Source: Multifurca ochricompacta (lineage: Eukaryota; Basidiomycota; Agaricomycetes; Russulales; Russulaceae). From it: a stretch of DNA of 64,000 nt. Of the stretch, positions 42,648 to 54,832 are shown piece after piece. The DNA lies in assembly GCA_022496185.1 (NCBI GenBank), contig WTXG01000024.1, forward strand, positions 186,001-250,000, read 5' to 3'. The notes under the pieces were generated by a model. The model was not told where the DNA came from. It saw nothing but the letters and a program-made list of their open reading frames with translations, and made no database searches. The position numbers and the translations under genes were made by a program. How positions within the stretch are numbered: position 1 is the stretch's first letter; each line of letters opens with the position of its first letter.

Positions 42648-43845
42648 ATGTCTTTCGTCGCCGCCAACGCTGCCGTTGATGCCTTCACGGCCACCACTGT
42701 AGTTGTCGAGAATTTCCCATCCGCTCACCCTTCCACACGCCCCTCCTCACCCATCGACTACGAGGCCGCTGAGGCTCGGGTCAAGAACCAATCCCCTAAC
42801 CCGAATGACGACTTCGAGCACAGTGAAGAACCACACCCGAATGACCTATTAGGTATGGAGTTGGATGACGAAGTGCCGGAGTTCCCTTTTTTCACCAATA
42901 ACCCGAACTCCTCGACATATTTCCCGCTCGAGATCACCATGGCTGACGGAACAGTCGCCATTGCAAAGTATATATTCTACACCAACGGAGGAATGGACGT
43001 AGCTGGGTGTATGAAAAAGAACGGCCCTGTCTATGGGGCCCCAGTCTATTTAGAAGAGAGGTACACGGGACGCCTTCACCACACCATGACCGATGAACAA
43101 CTCGGACACCTGGCCGCCGAGGACTCTGCGCCTTCGCGATCGACGAGGTACTGAACGACATGTGCCTTCCGCGTCTCAAAGCTGAGGTAATGAGACTGCG
43201 GAAGAACTTGACACTGCGCACAACACTTAACCAACAGTACAAAGAGCATGCGAAGATGATGGCGCGGCTGACCAATGGCATGTTTCAAGTGGAGCAGGAA
43301 CTGGTAGAGATTCGAAAGAGGTTGGAGGCGGGGGATGCGTACCAAACCATCGCTGAAAGGTACGCCGATACGTATGCGCGACCTCTCCCCCCGCGATCAT
43401 TGGGCGCCGCCCCAAAACTGCTACCAAATCGGTTTGAGATGCTGCGTATGCACGAGAACCCCGAGGAGAGACATGTTGGAGGTGCGACAGTAAGTACCAT
43501 ATCAGTTGGAACTGCCCCCTCAACCGCAAGTGGTGTCGGCACTGTCGCAGCAACCTCCACTGGAGCCGGTTCTGCATCTTTCGCCGTGTAGGAGTCACCC
43601 CGACCATCATCAATCCATCCGGCTGGTGCGGCAAGTGTCTCTGTCACAATGCAGGACATCGAGAACTGGACTGCCCAGTCCATGATCTCTGTCGCTCGTG
43701 TGGTCAGCGCGGCCCCTATGGGTTTCTCCGTACTCACCAATGCCCACAAGACTCGGATAAGGAGAACTACACAATGGATGATCGTAATGTAGCCGACGAT
43801 TACCTGGAGCTGGTACAGGATGATGACGGTACGAGTCGTTTCTAG
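42648..43845 (+). pseudogene. Gypsy-2 ORF3, post-integrase zinc-knuckle protein
   Basis: ATG (MSFVAANAAVDAF) 75 bp after the pol stop; 1,198 bp to TAG 43843-43845, with frameshifts near 43130 and 43470. Same architecture as Gypsy-1 ORF3: acidic N-terminus, block YFPLEITMADG and NGGMDVAGCMKKNGPVYGAP, coiled-coil-like RLKAEVMRLRKNLTLRTTL, then CWRCDSKYHISWNC, CRHCRSNLHWSRFC, CGKCLCHNAGHRELDC and CRSCGQRG...HQC. These are four Cys/His clusters, at least the first two of zinc-knuckle form. C-terminus is acidic (DDYLELVQDDDG). The Cys/His pattern is clean across the Gypsy-1 stop positions, which shows the region was coding. Function unknown. Confidence 0.75.
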
Positions 43846-43876
43846 CCGGGTCTGCTAGAACCAGAAGAGGGGGTGA

Positions 43877-44469
43877 TGTTACAGCCTCTGCCAAGTAACC
43901 CCATTTTCTTCACCCTCCCCAACGACGACCCCTCTTTACCGCCTACCTTACACTTCCTGATCACGTCCCCATCCTGGGACCCCTCACGTGCCCTACTCCC
44001 GTCCCCGTGATTCGCTTTGGACTTGTTGACCTGCTGTTTACCTATGTTTGACTCTTATCGCGTTATCCTTTATCTCGTTATCTTTACGACCGGACACTTA
44101 CTTAATACCCTATCAGAAGCCAGGCTCTACGCCCTCCGCTTTCGTATATTTGGGCCCACATGACTCCACGTTATCTTATCTTTAGACGCTCATTCGATTA
44201 CGTATATAAGTCTGCTGTAACTACACTGTAGACCTCAGACTCGACTTATTGAATACATCGGTGCTTGTCTTCTGGACTTCCCTTTGAACGCTCTGACTCG
44301 ACCGTCTCAAGTACTTCTGGTACTTTCCGTTCAACATCGTCTTAGAGTACAGCCTCTTTGACTTTGACTCTTCCCGCATAACTCCAAGAGACCCCATTGG
44401 TCTCTTATCTGATATATGAACAAACGCTGTCACACAAGTCGTGTGGAACGTCCCGCACCGGACGTAACA
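43877..44469 (+). repeat. Gypsy-2 3' LTR
   Basis: 593 bp, TGTTACAGCC..CGGACGTAACA. Followed directly by Gypsy-3 protease sequence. Confidence 0.92.
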
Positions 44470-46483
44470 GTCTTCCTCTCCTGTACTCGTGGCTTTTATT
44501 GTCGAATGTCTGACTGCGTAGTCATAGCCTATGGACGTAATGATAGTGGGATATGATTCTTTGTCCATTGTTGCATCCGCCCAGTTGATCTTGGGCTCAA
44601 ACGCGGCAAGCCACGGGTATCCTAAGATAAGATCTTCGTCTCCTAAGTCTGTAATCAGGAAACGAATGTTCTTCGTGGTTTCCCCAACCTGGACCTTCAG
44701 ATCCGTGTAATGAGTGATTTTTCCAGCGCGGTTGGCCGTTCCGTCAATGTTCCAAATGTTCTTTTCCTGGGGAAGTGCCAGCCGTCCCAAACCCATCGTT
44801 TTAATTAGTCGTGGGTGAATAAAATTGTCTGTGGCTCTGGAGTCCACTAAAATGTCTCGATCGGCCGTCCTCTGTGTAGTTTCAAAATGGACTGGTATTT
44901 TCAATGATTTGAATCGACTAGCATACACAGAGGTAACATGGAGTGCTCGTGCCCAGGCCGACAGGTTTGAGCCTAACAAAAATCCTTTTTTGCAAACGCC
45001 TTTTCTACTAATATGGCGCGCACTTCCTCACTCTCCTTCATCATGTTGGCCCATATGTCCTGAGCTTTTTCTTCTTTTGACTGCTTATCCACGGTGGGGG
45101 GGTTGTTCTGAACGGGGTGTTCTGGTGCCACCGTGGCGACAGCAACTCGTGCTCCCTTCTTGGGACAGTCCCGGGACATATGTCCCAATGCTCTGCAACG
45201 GAAGCAGCGCCCTTCTTTCATTAGTGTCTGCCGCTCGTCTTCCGTAAGTGCTGCCCGAGCTCGGGCTCGATCTGCAGAGGTATCCATAGCGTTTGGATCC
45301 CTCTGGCCATGTGGCATGGGCTTCACTCCGAACGCTGCCTTCCACTGGTCTCGGGTTTTTCCCTTTTTGGTGTCAACTCCAAACCTTGTCTGGAAGTCAA
45401 GGTAGTCTTGTTGCTGTCTCCGAGCAGTGTCAACCCAGGTGTTCCAGTTGTGGGGGTGATGAAACTGAATGATATTCTTGACCAGGGGGTTGGGCAAACC
45501 CTGTGAAAAGAGGTCTAATGTCGCCTCTTCGTCCGTGTCATAGCCGGCCCTGTTGGCTAGACTTCTGAACTTGGCGACGTATGCGTCAAGTTCTCCCTTC
45601 TCCATTCTAAGGGACTTTAATTCCCGGGCTGCCTTCTGCTTGGCCTGCCCATCCGTGAAGGCATCTTTAAACCGCTCAGCGATGGTCTCCCAAAGACCTT
45701 CACTAGTGGTACGACGCCCACTTTCGACTTGTTCATTCAGCCACTCCAGCTGTTCCATGGTCCAGTCGTCAACCGCATCCCCCCGAATCAGGGAAAGGAA
45801 CAGATTGGCTCGTTGAAATGGATTGACAATCTGTGGGACATCATGGTTGAAGTTTTTAAAGGTTGTGAACTCCAACATGAATTTTTTGCTCTGTGAGCGG
45901 TCCCCAGTGAACGTTTGGGGAAGCACTCCTGACAATCGTCCGGACGGGGGGGGATGTTTGGTGGTGCTGCCACTGGGGCTGGTGGGGCGGGGTCTGGAAG
46001 CTGGGCGGCAATGGTGGACATGTTTTGGTAAAATGGGGTGACGGTGTTGATGGATTGTATAGAGATCTGGGGAGTTGTCAAAGCAGGGGCTCTGAACGTG
46101 ACAACTTCAGGTGCAACTGGGGCTGTAGACGACGCTAATACCAGTGCTTCTTCGCTAGGTTCTTCTACATACTCCTCTGGTTCGGAGTCCGTGACAATGG
46201 CCGGAGGGTTTTCTCTCCACGGGCCTAGTCCAAATTCAGGTGGGGCAGGTCTGGTTGTAACCCAAGAGTTTCGACTGTCCGAGTATCGGATACAATACCA
46301 AACTCTTTTCTCTTCGTCGTATTCTACCGGTTGGTATCTTCCGTTGTGATAGATGTAGTATCCAAACTCGGATTCAAAGTCTTTCCAGGCGGCAGAGCCA
46401 AGTACTTGCTGTGAAAGATTATTCTCGTCTCTGCGTTTGATGAGCTCTTCTCGGAAGAGGGTCTGACTGCGGCTGGAAGCCAC
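44470..46483 (-). pseudogene. Gypsy-3 gag and protease
   Basis: Gag N-terminus 46483-~45950 (GTG start, SRSQTLFREELIKRRDE) is separated by a shift in a G-run near 45955 from the capsid and zinc-knuckle part 45935-44973 (FMLEFTTFKNFNH, CFRCRALGHMSRDC, ending KKDFC). Protease in the -1 frame from 44979: DILVDSRATDNF, i.e. the catalytic DSGA is DSRA here (Gly to Arg), which would be expected to inactivate it. Cut at 44470. Confidence 0.85.
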
Positions 46484-46502
46484 TGTGAGAGACTCGACTT
46501 GA

Positions 46503-47081
46503 TGTTACGTCCGGTGTGAGACGTTCTGCACGACTTGTGCGACAGCGTTGTACGTATGTTCAGATAAGAGGTCAATAAGGCCTCTTGGAGCTTTGAGATG
46601 AATGAGTCAGAGTCAACGGGGCTGCTCCCGAGTGACAATGTTGAGCGGAAAGTGCCAAAAGCACTGAGATGGTCGAGTCAAAGGTTTCAAGGGGAAGTCC
46701 AGAAGACAAACACCGATGTATTCAATAAGTCGAGTCTGAAGTCTACAAGGTAGTTACAGTGGACTTATATACGTAATCGAATGGGCGTCTATAGATAAGA
46801 TAACGGAGTCAAGTGGGCCCGAATATACGAAAGCGGAGGGCGTAAAGCCTGGCTTCTGATAGGGGATTAAGTAAGTGTCCGGTCATAAAGATAAGGGATA
46901 AGATAAGAGTCCAAACACAAGTACAGTAACACAAACATAGACAAAGGCAATCACGGGGAAGGGAGCAGGGCACGTGAAGGATCCCACGATGGAGACATGA
47001 TCTGATAATGTAAAGTAGGCGGCAAGGAGGGGTCGTTGTTAGGTAGGAGAAAGAAAACAGGAAGAGATGGGGTTTGTAACA
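46503..47081 (-). repeat. Gypsy-3 5' LTR
   Basis: 579 bp, with the PBS-like AAGTCGAGTCT on the minus strand at 46490-46500. It is clearly diverged from the Gypsy-4 LTR, so not a shared LTR. Confidence 0.88.
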
Positions 47082-47560
47082 CCTCCGCAGCAAGGTGGCC
47101 CAACTGTTCATTGGTTAGCGTGTGATGAAGCCGACCTGTGTACCTTTCTTCCAGATACACGGGAGCCCCGTAGACCGGCCCATCCTTTTTCATGCATCCC
47201 GCCACATCCATTCCTCCATTGGTATAGTAAATGTACTTCGCGATGGCTGTGGTTCCGTCAGCCATGGTGATCTCTAAGGGGAAATACATTGAGGAATTGG
47301 GGTTGTTGGGAATGAAAGGGAACTCGGGGGCTTCATCGTCAATCTCTCTGTTGAGTAGGTCGTTGGGATGGGGGTCTTCACTGTGAGTGAAATTGTCATT
47401 TGGGTTCAGGGATTGGTTCTTGATACGGGCCTCCGCAGCTTCATAATCGATGGGGAAGAGGGACGAGTGGACGGGTGAGCGGACGGGAAGTTTTCGACAA
47501 CAGTCATGGGAGAAGCGAAAGCGTCAATGGCGGCAGAGGCGGCGATGAAAGACATAATGG
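47082..47560 (-). pseudogene. Gypsy-4 ORF3 fragment
   Basis: Starts MSFIAASAAIDAF ~47556, continues in shifted frames through MYFPLEITMADG, NGGMDVAGCMKKDGPVYGAP and RLHHTLTNEQLGHLAAE, where the Gypsy-3 LTR begins. Third independent copy of ORF3, confirming the N-terminal and central blocks; coiled coil and zinc knuckles are absent. Confidence 0.75.
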
Positions 47561-47630
47561 ATTGTTCTGTGGTAGTAATTCGCTGGGGGAGCATATACTG
47601 GGGAATTCAAGAGAGTCTGGGACTGTTCTT

Positions 47631-49106
47631 TTAACTGTTTTTGGGCGCTTTTGGGTGCCAGGTATGGAACTCTGTGATAAGGACCGGGGCAAAGATATCT
47701 CCGGCTGGTTCCCACAAGTTGTCAGAGGATGGGAATCCCTTCCACTTGACTAGGTAGTACAGTTTGCGCCCTCGGCCTTGTCGCTTGGAATCTAGAATGC
47801 ATTCCACTTCCCACTCTTCTTCTCCATCGATAAGGTCAGGTGGGGGTCTCGAGAAGTTTTCTCCATGCAGGGACGTTTCCTTATATGGTGTGAGCAGTCT
47901 GGCATGGAAGACTGGATGAATGCGCCATGTAGGGGGGAGTTCAAGTTCGTATGACACATCTGACAGCTTCCTTGTTATTTTGAAAGGTCTGTGACGTCGG
48001 GGCGCCAACTTGGCTGTTGGATGTGACGTGTGAATGTTCTTCCCTTCCAACCATACCAAGTCATTGGTCTGATAAGGCGTAAACCTTGTCGGCTTCTCTG
48101 TCAGGGTCTTTTGCGCCTTCAACAGGTTCTCATTGGCCGATTTCCTGACCTCTTCCCATTGGCTGATACGCCGCATGGCTGAAGGGACGTTCACCGATTT
48201 TCCTGTCCATGTGGCTCGAGGTGTCCATCCCATGATAAGTGAGAATGGGGAATATTTTGTAGTGCCATTGGGCCAGGAGTTGTGTGCAAATTCTGCTGTT
48301 GCAAGCCAGTCCGCCCAATCGTCCTGACGTCCGTTACACCAAAAGCGAAGATACTGCTCAAGCCACTGATTTGTTCTTTCCGATTGTCCATCTGTCTGTG
48401 GGTGGTACGCTGTAGAGATGTTTTGGGCAATATTCAGTGTCTTGCAGAGTGCTCTGGCGAATGCAGATGTGAAGCGTGGGTCACAGTCTGAGATAATCTT
48501 TTCGGGGAGACCATAGTGTCTGTAGACATGATCCAGGTAGAGTTTGGCCACTCCTTCTGCTGTAATGGACTCATTGCAGGGTATGAACAGCGCTGCCTTT
48601 GAGCAATCGTGGTCAGTGATGGTCAGGATTGAGTCGAAACCTCTGGAAGTAGGGAGTTTAACGATGAAGTCCATTGCGATGGTCTGGAATGGTTGTGAAG
48701 CTGTCGGCGTAATTGGGAATGGTGCCGGTGGGTGTGGGTGCATATTCACTTTGTTAGCCTGGCATTTGGCGCATCCCTTCACATACTCTTCCACATCTTT
48801 TTTCATATTTGGCCACCAGTAGTCTCGTTTGGCAAGCGCGTAGGTGTTAGCAATGCCTGGGTGTCCTGCAGAGGGGAGGTCGTGGTGAAAATGGATCACC
48901 CCCCTTTTAATGTTGTCGCCACCGGTGACAACGAGTCGATCTCCGTCCTTCCACCAGAGGCCGTTGATCCTCTTCAGGTTATGTGCCTCCGCCCATGTTT
49001 TGCATAACTGTTGATTCATGTTTTGCGAAACCTGGGCCCATAGATCCATGTCGTGAAGACTGACAATGGCTGTTCTCGCAAAAACTTCCTCTGGGAGTAC
49101 CGTCAC
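47631..49106 (-). CDS. Gypsy-4 integrase with chromodomain (intact segment)
   Basis: Uninterrupted 491-residue stretch of the pol polyprotein, the only unbroken integrase-chromodomain here. Zinc finger HHDLPSAGHPGIANTYAL..CAKCQANK, DDE core (AMDFIVKLPTSRGFDS, SDCDPRFTSAF, YHPQTDGQSERTNQ), GPF-like RRHRPFKITRKLSD, chromodomain EWEVECILDS..YYLVKWKGFPSSDNLWEP. Ends HPKAPKNS at 47631. The remainder of pol upstream is broken, so this is part of a dead element rather than a separate gene. Confidence 0.85.
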   Translation of the reverse strand: MTVLPEEVFARTAIVSLHDMDLWAQVSQNMNQQLCKTWAEAHNLKRINGLWWKDGDRLVVTGGDNIKRGVIHFHHDLPSAGHPGIANTYALAKRDYWWPNMKKDVEEYVKGCAKCQANKVNMHPHPPAPFPITPTASQPFQTIAMDFIVKLPTSRGFDSILTITDHDCSKAALFIPCNESITAEGVAKLYLDHVYRHYGLPEKIISDCDPRFTSAFARALCKTLNIAQNISTAYHPQTDGQSERTNQWLEQYLRFWCNGRQDDWADWLATAEFAHNSWPNGTTKYSPFSLIMGWTPRATWTGKSVNVPSAMRRISQWEEVRKSANENLLKAQKTLTEKPTRFTPYQTNDLVWLEGKNIHTSHPTAKLAPRRHRPFKITRKLSDVSYELELPPTWRIHPVFHARLLTPYKETSLHGENFSRPPPDLIDGEEEWEVECILDSKRQGRGRKLYYLVKWKGFPSSDNLWEPAGDIFAPVLITEFHTWHPKAPKNS

Positions 49107-49109
49107 ATC

Positions 49110-51100
49110 ATTGTTGTCTTCCGCACCATTATTCAGATCCGGTCGCCTTGATAGGGCATCTGCACGAGCATTACGACTCCCAGCAATGTGTTTCAGTTCA
49201 AAGTTGTATTCTTCGAGCTCTAGGACTTCACGAGCAACCCGTCAGCTTATTTTGTGAGGTTCTTTCCAATAGAGTAGGTTGGAGTGATCAGTATGAATGA
49301 TGGTCTTGTAGGAAGTCCCTGCTAAGTACGGCCACCAGTGTCGTAACGCTTTTACGATGGCCAATAGTTCTCTATCCCAAATGTCATAATTTCGTTCCGC
49401 TGGCGAGAATGTTTCTGAATAAAAGGCTACTGGGTGGAGAAGTCCCGTCGCGTCTCGTTGATTCAGTACGGCACCATTCGCGAAGTGAGATGCGTCAACT
49501 TCAAGTTCGAAGGGTTTCTGCAGATCTGGTTGTAAAAGGACCGGTTCTGAGCTGATGATGTCGCGAATTTGTTCAAAAGCTGTTTGATGCTCCTCCGTCC
49601 AGTGCCAAGGGACGTCTTTCTTCAGTAATCTGTTCAGTGGTTGGGCGATCCCTGAGAATCCCCGAACAAAGCGTCGATAGAAGTTACAGAAACCGATAAA
49701 AGATCGCACGTCCTTGACACACGTAGGCACTGGCCATTCCCGGACTCCTTGCACCTTTACAGGGTCCATCCATACCTGTCCTCCCTCTAGGATAACTCCT
49801 AGGTACTCTACACTTGGCTGTTCAAATGAACATTTGGCGGGTTTAAGGTACAGGTCATGTTCGCGAAGGATGTCCAACACCTGATGCACTCGTTCTCAAT
49901 GGTGGGTCAGGTCGTTCGCGGTGGCAACCAATATGTCGTCCATGTAAACCACTACTTCGCCAGTGAGAATGAGATCACGGAAGATGTGGTTCATCATTGA
50001 TTGGAAGGTAGCAGGTGAGTTGGTAAGGCCAAAAAACATAACATTCAGTTCGAACAGCCCCTGATTGGTCTTAAAGGCCACTTTACATTGATCCCCATCT
50101 TTGATTCGAATGTTATTGTATCCCCAGCGGACATCCATTTTGGAGAATAAGGACTTATCCCTCATGGTGTCGATGAGTTCCGAAATAAGTGGCAAAGGGT
50201 AGGCGTTTTTCACAGTATAGGCATTTATCCGTCGGTAGTCTTGAACAGGTCGAAGTTTGCCATCTTTCTTCTTGATAAAGAAGAACGGCGATGCGTATGG
50301 TGATTTTGACGGTCTAATGTATCCTTTTGCAAGATGTTCTTCCAGGAACGCTGTAAGCGCGGTTTGTTCTGCCTGTGACAACGGGTAGATTTTGCAGTCG
50401 ATTGCCGATGGGGTATCAGGTATGAAGTCAATGGCGTGATCCCATGGTTGCGTGGGGGGAAGCATTGTGATTCCTCCTCTGAGAACACCTTCCAGTGCCT
50501 ATGGTATTCCGCTGGTACCACTTCTTCAAATGTCCTTTCCGTACGCCCTTCTACTGCCTTCTGCGCGAGCTCTGATGCTTTGGTAACAAACAGCAGCTTG
50601 GGTCCTCCTCTTTTGTTACTGCTGCTGTAGAGTGTCGGGCTGCATAGTCATACCCCATAGATGTAATGAGCACAGGGTAGGAGTCCTTGCTCATTGTGCA
50701 TCACCCCAATTGATCTTGGGTTCGAATGCAGTGAGCCAAGGATATCCCAGAACTAAGTCTTCTCCACCTAAGTTGGTGACTAGGAAGCGTATTGTTTTCG
50801 TCTTCTCCCCCACCTGGAGTTCAGGTTGGTGTAATGCGTAATTTTTCCTGCCCGATTGGCAGTCCCGTCAATATTCCAGATATTCTTTTCTTGGGGGAGT
50901 GCCAGCATTCCCAATCCCATGGTCTTCACCATTCATGGGCTGATGAAATTGTCGGTAGCTCCTGAGTCAATCAGGATGTCGCGATCGGCCGTTCTCTGTG
51001 TAGTTTGAAATGTACTGGTATTTTCAATGATTTGAAGCGACTAGTATACACAGAGGTTACATGTAGTGCTCGTGCCCAGGCCGATGGGTTTGAGCCGATC
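49110..51100 (-). pseudogene. Gypsy-4 protease, RT and RNase H
   Basis: RT 50465-49899 ([50 protein letters not shown]), RNase H 49889-49245 (YLKPAKCSFEQPSVEYLGV, ELEVDASHFANGAV, DIWDRELLAIVKAL). TGA at 49896-49898 (Arg or Gln in sisters) and 49242-49244 (Arg in sisters). The protease region 50600-51090 is split by several shifts. Confidence 0.82.
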
Positions 51101-52600
51101 AAAAATCCTTCTTTGCGAATGCCTTTTCCACTAGGATGGCTCGCACTTCTTCACTTTCCTTCATCATGCTTGCCCATATTTCCTGCACCTTTTCTTCCTT
51201 CGTCTTTTTGTTAATGGTTGGTGGATTGTTATGGACTGGTGCAACCGTTGCTTCTGCCGCTCGTACCCCCTTTTTCGGGCATTCCCTGGACATGTGCCCT
51301 TGCCCTTGCAGCGAAAGCACCTTCCTTCTTTCATCAACGTTTGCCTTTCATCCTCCGTGAGCGCAACCCGGGCTCTGGTTCTGTCAGCAGAGGTATCCAT
51401 GGCATTCGGATCCCTCTGACTAGTATGTGCGGTTTGACTCCGAAGGCGGCCTTCCATTGGTTGCGGGTCTTTCCCTTCTTTGTGTCAACCCCAAAACGCG
51501 TCTGAAAGTGAGGTAATCTTGCTGCTGTCGGCGAGCAGCATCGACCCATGTATCCCAATCCGTGGGATGGTGAAACTGGATGATGTTCTTTACCAGTGGG
51601 TTGGGCAACCCCTGGGAGAAGAGGTCCAGTGTGGCCTCTTCATCGGTGTCATAGCCGGCTCTGTTGGCCAGACTCCTGAACTTCGCTACATAAGCATGAG
51701 TTCTCCCTTCTCCATCCTAAGGGACTTAAGCTCTCGAGCGGCCTTCTGTTTGGCCTGCCCATCCGTGAATGCGTCTTTAAATCTTTGGGCAATGGTTTCC
51801 CAAAGGCCCTCGCTAGTGGTACGACGGCCACCTTCAATTTGTTCGTTCAGCCACTCCAGCTGTTCCATGGTCCAATCGTCTACAGCCTCCCCTCGGATCA
51901 GCGAGAGGAAGAGGTTTGCACGTTGGAAAGGATTAATGATCTGGGGGACGTCATGGTTGAAGTTCTTAAGGTCGTGAACTCCAGCATGAATTTCTTGCTT
52001 TGTGACGATCCCCAGTGAACGTTTGGGGCAGTACTCCCGACAACCGCCCCGATGGTGGGGGAATGTTGGGTGGTAACATGGCGGGCGGAGGTGGGGGGGG
52101 AGGTGCTGGGTCTGGGAGCTGGGCGGCGATAGTGGACATGTTTGGTAGAATGGGGTGATGGTGTCGGTGGACTGTATTGAAATCTGGGGAGTTGTCAAAG
52201 CAGGGGCTCTGGACGTGACAACTGCCAGTGCAACTGGGGTTGTAGTCGATGCTAATACCAGTGCTTCTTCACTATGTTCTTCTACGTACTCTTCTGGCTC
52301 AGAGTCGTAACGATGGCTGGGGGATTCTCTCTCCACGGTCCTAAACCAAATTCAGGAGGAGCGGGTCCTGTAGTAACCCAAGAGTGTCGGCTGTCCGAAT
52401 ATTGGATACGATACCAAACTCTTTTCTCGTCGTCATATTCTACCGGTTGGTATCTTCGTTGTGATAGACGTAGTATCCAAACTCGGACTCAAAATCTTTC
52501 CAGGTGGCAGAGCCAAGTACTTGTTGTGAAAGGTCAGGCTCGTCCCTTCGTTCGATGGGTTCTTCTTTGAACAGGTCTGACTGTGGCTGGAAGCCACGAT
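51101..52600 (-). pseudogene. Gypsy-4 gag, multiply frameshifted
   Basis: Fragments at 52590-52440, 52336-51686, 51608-51420 and 51320-51099 recover the gag domains in order, ending with a zinc knuckle and KKDF. At least five one-base shifts, a higher density than in the neighbouring integrase. Starts at GTG like the other copies. Confidence 0.82.
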
Positions 52601-52616
52601 GAGAGACTCGACTTGA

Positions 52617-53191
52617 TGTTATGTCCAGTGCGGGACGTTCCACACGACTTGTGTGACAGTGTGATACAGGGGTTCGGATAAGAAACCAATAAGGTCTCTT
52701 GGAGCAAAGTGTGATGAGTCAAAGTCAAAGAGGCTGTACTCTAAGACGATGGTGAGCGGAGAGTGCCAGAAGCACTTGAGACAGACAGACATTCCAAGAG
52801 GACAAGTCCAGAAGACTAGCACTGATGTATTCAATAAGTCGAGTCTAAGGTCTACCAGGTAGCTATAGCAGACTTATATACGTAAGGCAGTGGGCGTCTA
52901 CAAGATAAGGATACGGAGTCAAGTGGGCCCAAATATCTGAAAGCGGAGGGCGTAAAGCCTGGCTTCTACTGATAGGGTATTAAGTAAATGTCCGGTCATA
53001 TGATAAGGAGATAAGCGATAAGCAAGGAAACAAGTAGACAAACATGAACAAGCAAATGAGTCACAGGGATGGACGAAGAGCATGTGACGGATCCCACGAT
53101 GGAGACGTGATCTGGTAGTGAAGCGTGGGCGGCAGGGAGGGGTTATTGTTGGGCAAGAAAAAGAATATGGGAAGTGATGGGGTTCGTAACA
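52617..53191 (-). repeat. Gypsy-4 5' LTR
   Basis: 575 bp. It contains the R-start 11-mer complement near 52836-52846 and the TATA string; PBS at 52604-52614. The most diverged of the complete gypsy LTRs. Confidence 0.88.
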
Positions 53192-53735
53192 GTAAGTCAG
53201 CTTGATATTCCTAGTGCCAGAAAGATACTGGAAGATCCATTTAACGGCTTCCCAGTGTAATCGGCCTGGATTTTTGAGGAAGCACGACAGAGTTGAAATG
53301 GTGAATGCAATGTCTGGTTGGGTACCAACTGATGCATACATCAAACTCCCTATTGCTTTGTGATAAGGAATTCTCATCATTTTGGTGGTGTCAGCTGGGT
53401 TTTGCGGCAAATCTTTTCTAGAATACTCAACTCTGGGTGCCATGGAAGTGTTGTTGGGTTTCACATCACTGAATCTGAATCATGCAAGAATTGAAGTAAT
53501 ATATGATGTTTGCAATAGTGAAATTGTTCGCACTGATCTATCATGTGTGATTTTGATACCTAGGAGCCAATGAATTGGTCCTAGATCAGTGATAGAATAT
53601 CGGTCATTAAGTTTCACTTTATATTGTGCAATCAGTTTGCTTGAACTGCTTGTAAAGGCACAGTCATCGACATGAATGGCAAGGACTAATAAATGTCCTT
53701 CCATGCGAGTATAAAAAACTCCTGGATCTGTGTAG

Positions 53736-54233
53736 TGTGAAACAGGCATGTGCGCAGCATACTGACTGTAAGAGTTAGCAGGTTAGGCTAGAAAGACAAG
53801 TTACTTCAGAGATAGAAGAAACTCTATATTACTATACTACACACCTAGAAAGACAAGTTCTATATACAGAGTTAGTCTAAAGGTAGTGATGATAGTAGAG
53901 AGGACAACTTACACTTCAGAGATAGAAGAAACTCTGAAGTGTAAGAGATGAAACAGACACCCTTATATACTATTCAAGGGATGGTCTGTGCACTGGGAAT
54001 AAGTCCACAAGTGCCGGACAAAGTCCAAATAATAAACATGAGGGAGAAAGGCCATTGGCCACTACAGAAATCACATGTTACATGGTGTATCAGTCAGCTA
54101 CTGCGGAATGTGAGAAAGAAAGTAATAATGATAATGTAAAAGTCCAAAACTCCGGTATCTAATCTAATCTACAAAGTAGCTAATCTAATCACCTGATGCC
54201 TGAAGCATCACTGAACATCTTCTGTGTTCAACA
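53736..54233 (-). repeat. Solo LTR of the Copia-1 family
   Basis: 498 bp, TSD TGTAG at 53731-53735 and 54234-54238. Matches the Copia-1 LTR in the same orientation, with the internal duplication present as in its 5' LTR. Confidence 0.9.
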
Positions 54234-54832
54234 TGTAGCTTATGTGGAAACCCAGGTCAGCTAAGGCATGCGAGAGTGTGTCATACCATTTCCTTCCAGC
54301 TTGTTTTAATCCATAAAGTGACTTGCATAGTTGCATAACTGTGTTACCATTTTTGTTTTCATATGCAGGCAGTGCTTGCATATAAATTTCTTCATCATTA
54401 TCTAGTTCTCCATTTAGATAAGCACCATTAAAATCAAAAGATTTGATATCCCAATCAAATCGCGCTGCCAGAGCCAGGATGGTGCAAAAACTGCTGAGTT
54501 TAGCAACAGGAGAGAAAGTGTCAAAATAATTGACACCATAAACTTGAGTGAAGCCTCATGCAACAAGTCTTGCCTTGTACTTGTCTATCATACTGTCTGC
54601 TTTTCGTTTGATACAAAAAACCCATTTTGAACCTACAATATTCTTATTTTGAGGATGTGACACTGTGATCCATGTTCCAGCCTTTTCCAATGTTTCAATT
54701 TCACAGTCCATGGCCTCTTTCCAAAGGGGCCAGTCCACATGTGTCTGTGCTTCGACTAACATTCTTGGATCACCTTTGGCATCTTGAATTGCTGCTGCAA
54801 TGACATCATCGTATTCGGTGTGGTACGTGTAA

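Larger units (their letters stand above)
36380..44469 (+). mobile_element. Gypsy-2, chromovirus-type retrotransposon, plus strand
   Basis: About 7.49 kb after removing a solo LTR from its 5' LTR. The 5' LTR is 36380-36450 joined to 37049-37571 (594 bp); the 3' LTR is 43877-44469 (593 bp). gag 37591-39102, pol 39099-42572, ORF3 42648-43845, polypurine tract (CCAGAAGAGGGGGTGA) just before the 3' LTR. Left flank is CCTAC and right flank GTCTT: no TSD, and the right flank is Gypsy-3 protease sequence, so at least one boundary is recombinant. It is the least damaged gypsy copy here. Confidence 0.9.
44470..47081 (-). mobile_element. Gypsy-3, truncated chromovirus
   Basis: Minus strand. 5' LTR 46503-47081, then gag and protease only; sequence ends abruptly at 44470, in the linker after GEEDCYV, against the Gypsy-2 3' LTR. 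RT, integrase and 3' LTR are missing. The 5' LTR flank (CCTCC) is Gypsy-4 ORF3 sequence, so Gypsy-3 entered Gypsy-4. Confidence 0.85.
47082..53191 (-). mobile_element. Gypsy-4, chromovirus missing its 3' end
   Basis: Minus strand: 5' LTR 52617-53191 (575 bp), gag ~52600-51110, protease ~51090-50600, RT-RNase H 50465-49110, integrase-chromodomain 49106-47631, ORF3 47560-47082 cut by Gypsy-3. Right flank GTAAG is Copia-3 RT sequence. Its own 3' LTR is not in the window. Confidence 0.88.

Noticed and set aside
46503..47081. This LTR as the shared 3' LTR of Gypsy-4 and 5' LTR of Gypsy-3
   Set aside because: It is clearly diverged from the Gypsy-4 5' LTR and enters Gypsy-4 ORF3 in mid-gene; it belongs to Gypsy-3 alone.
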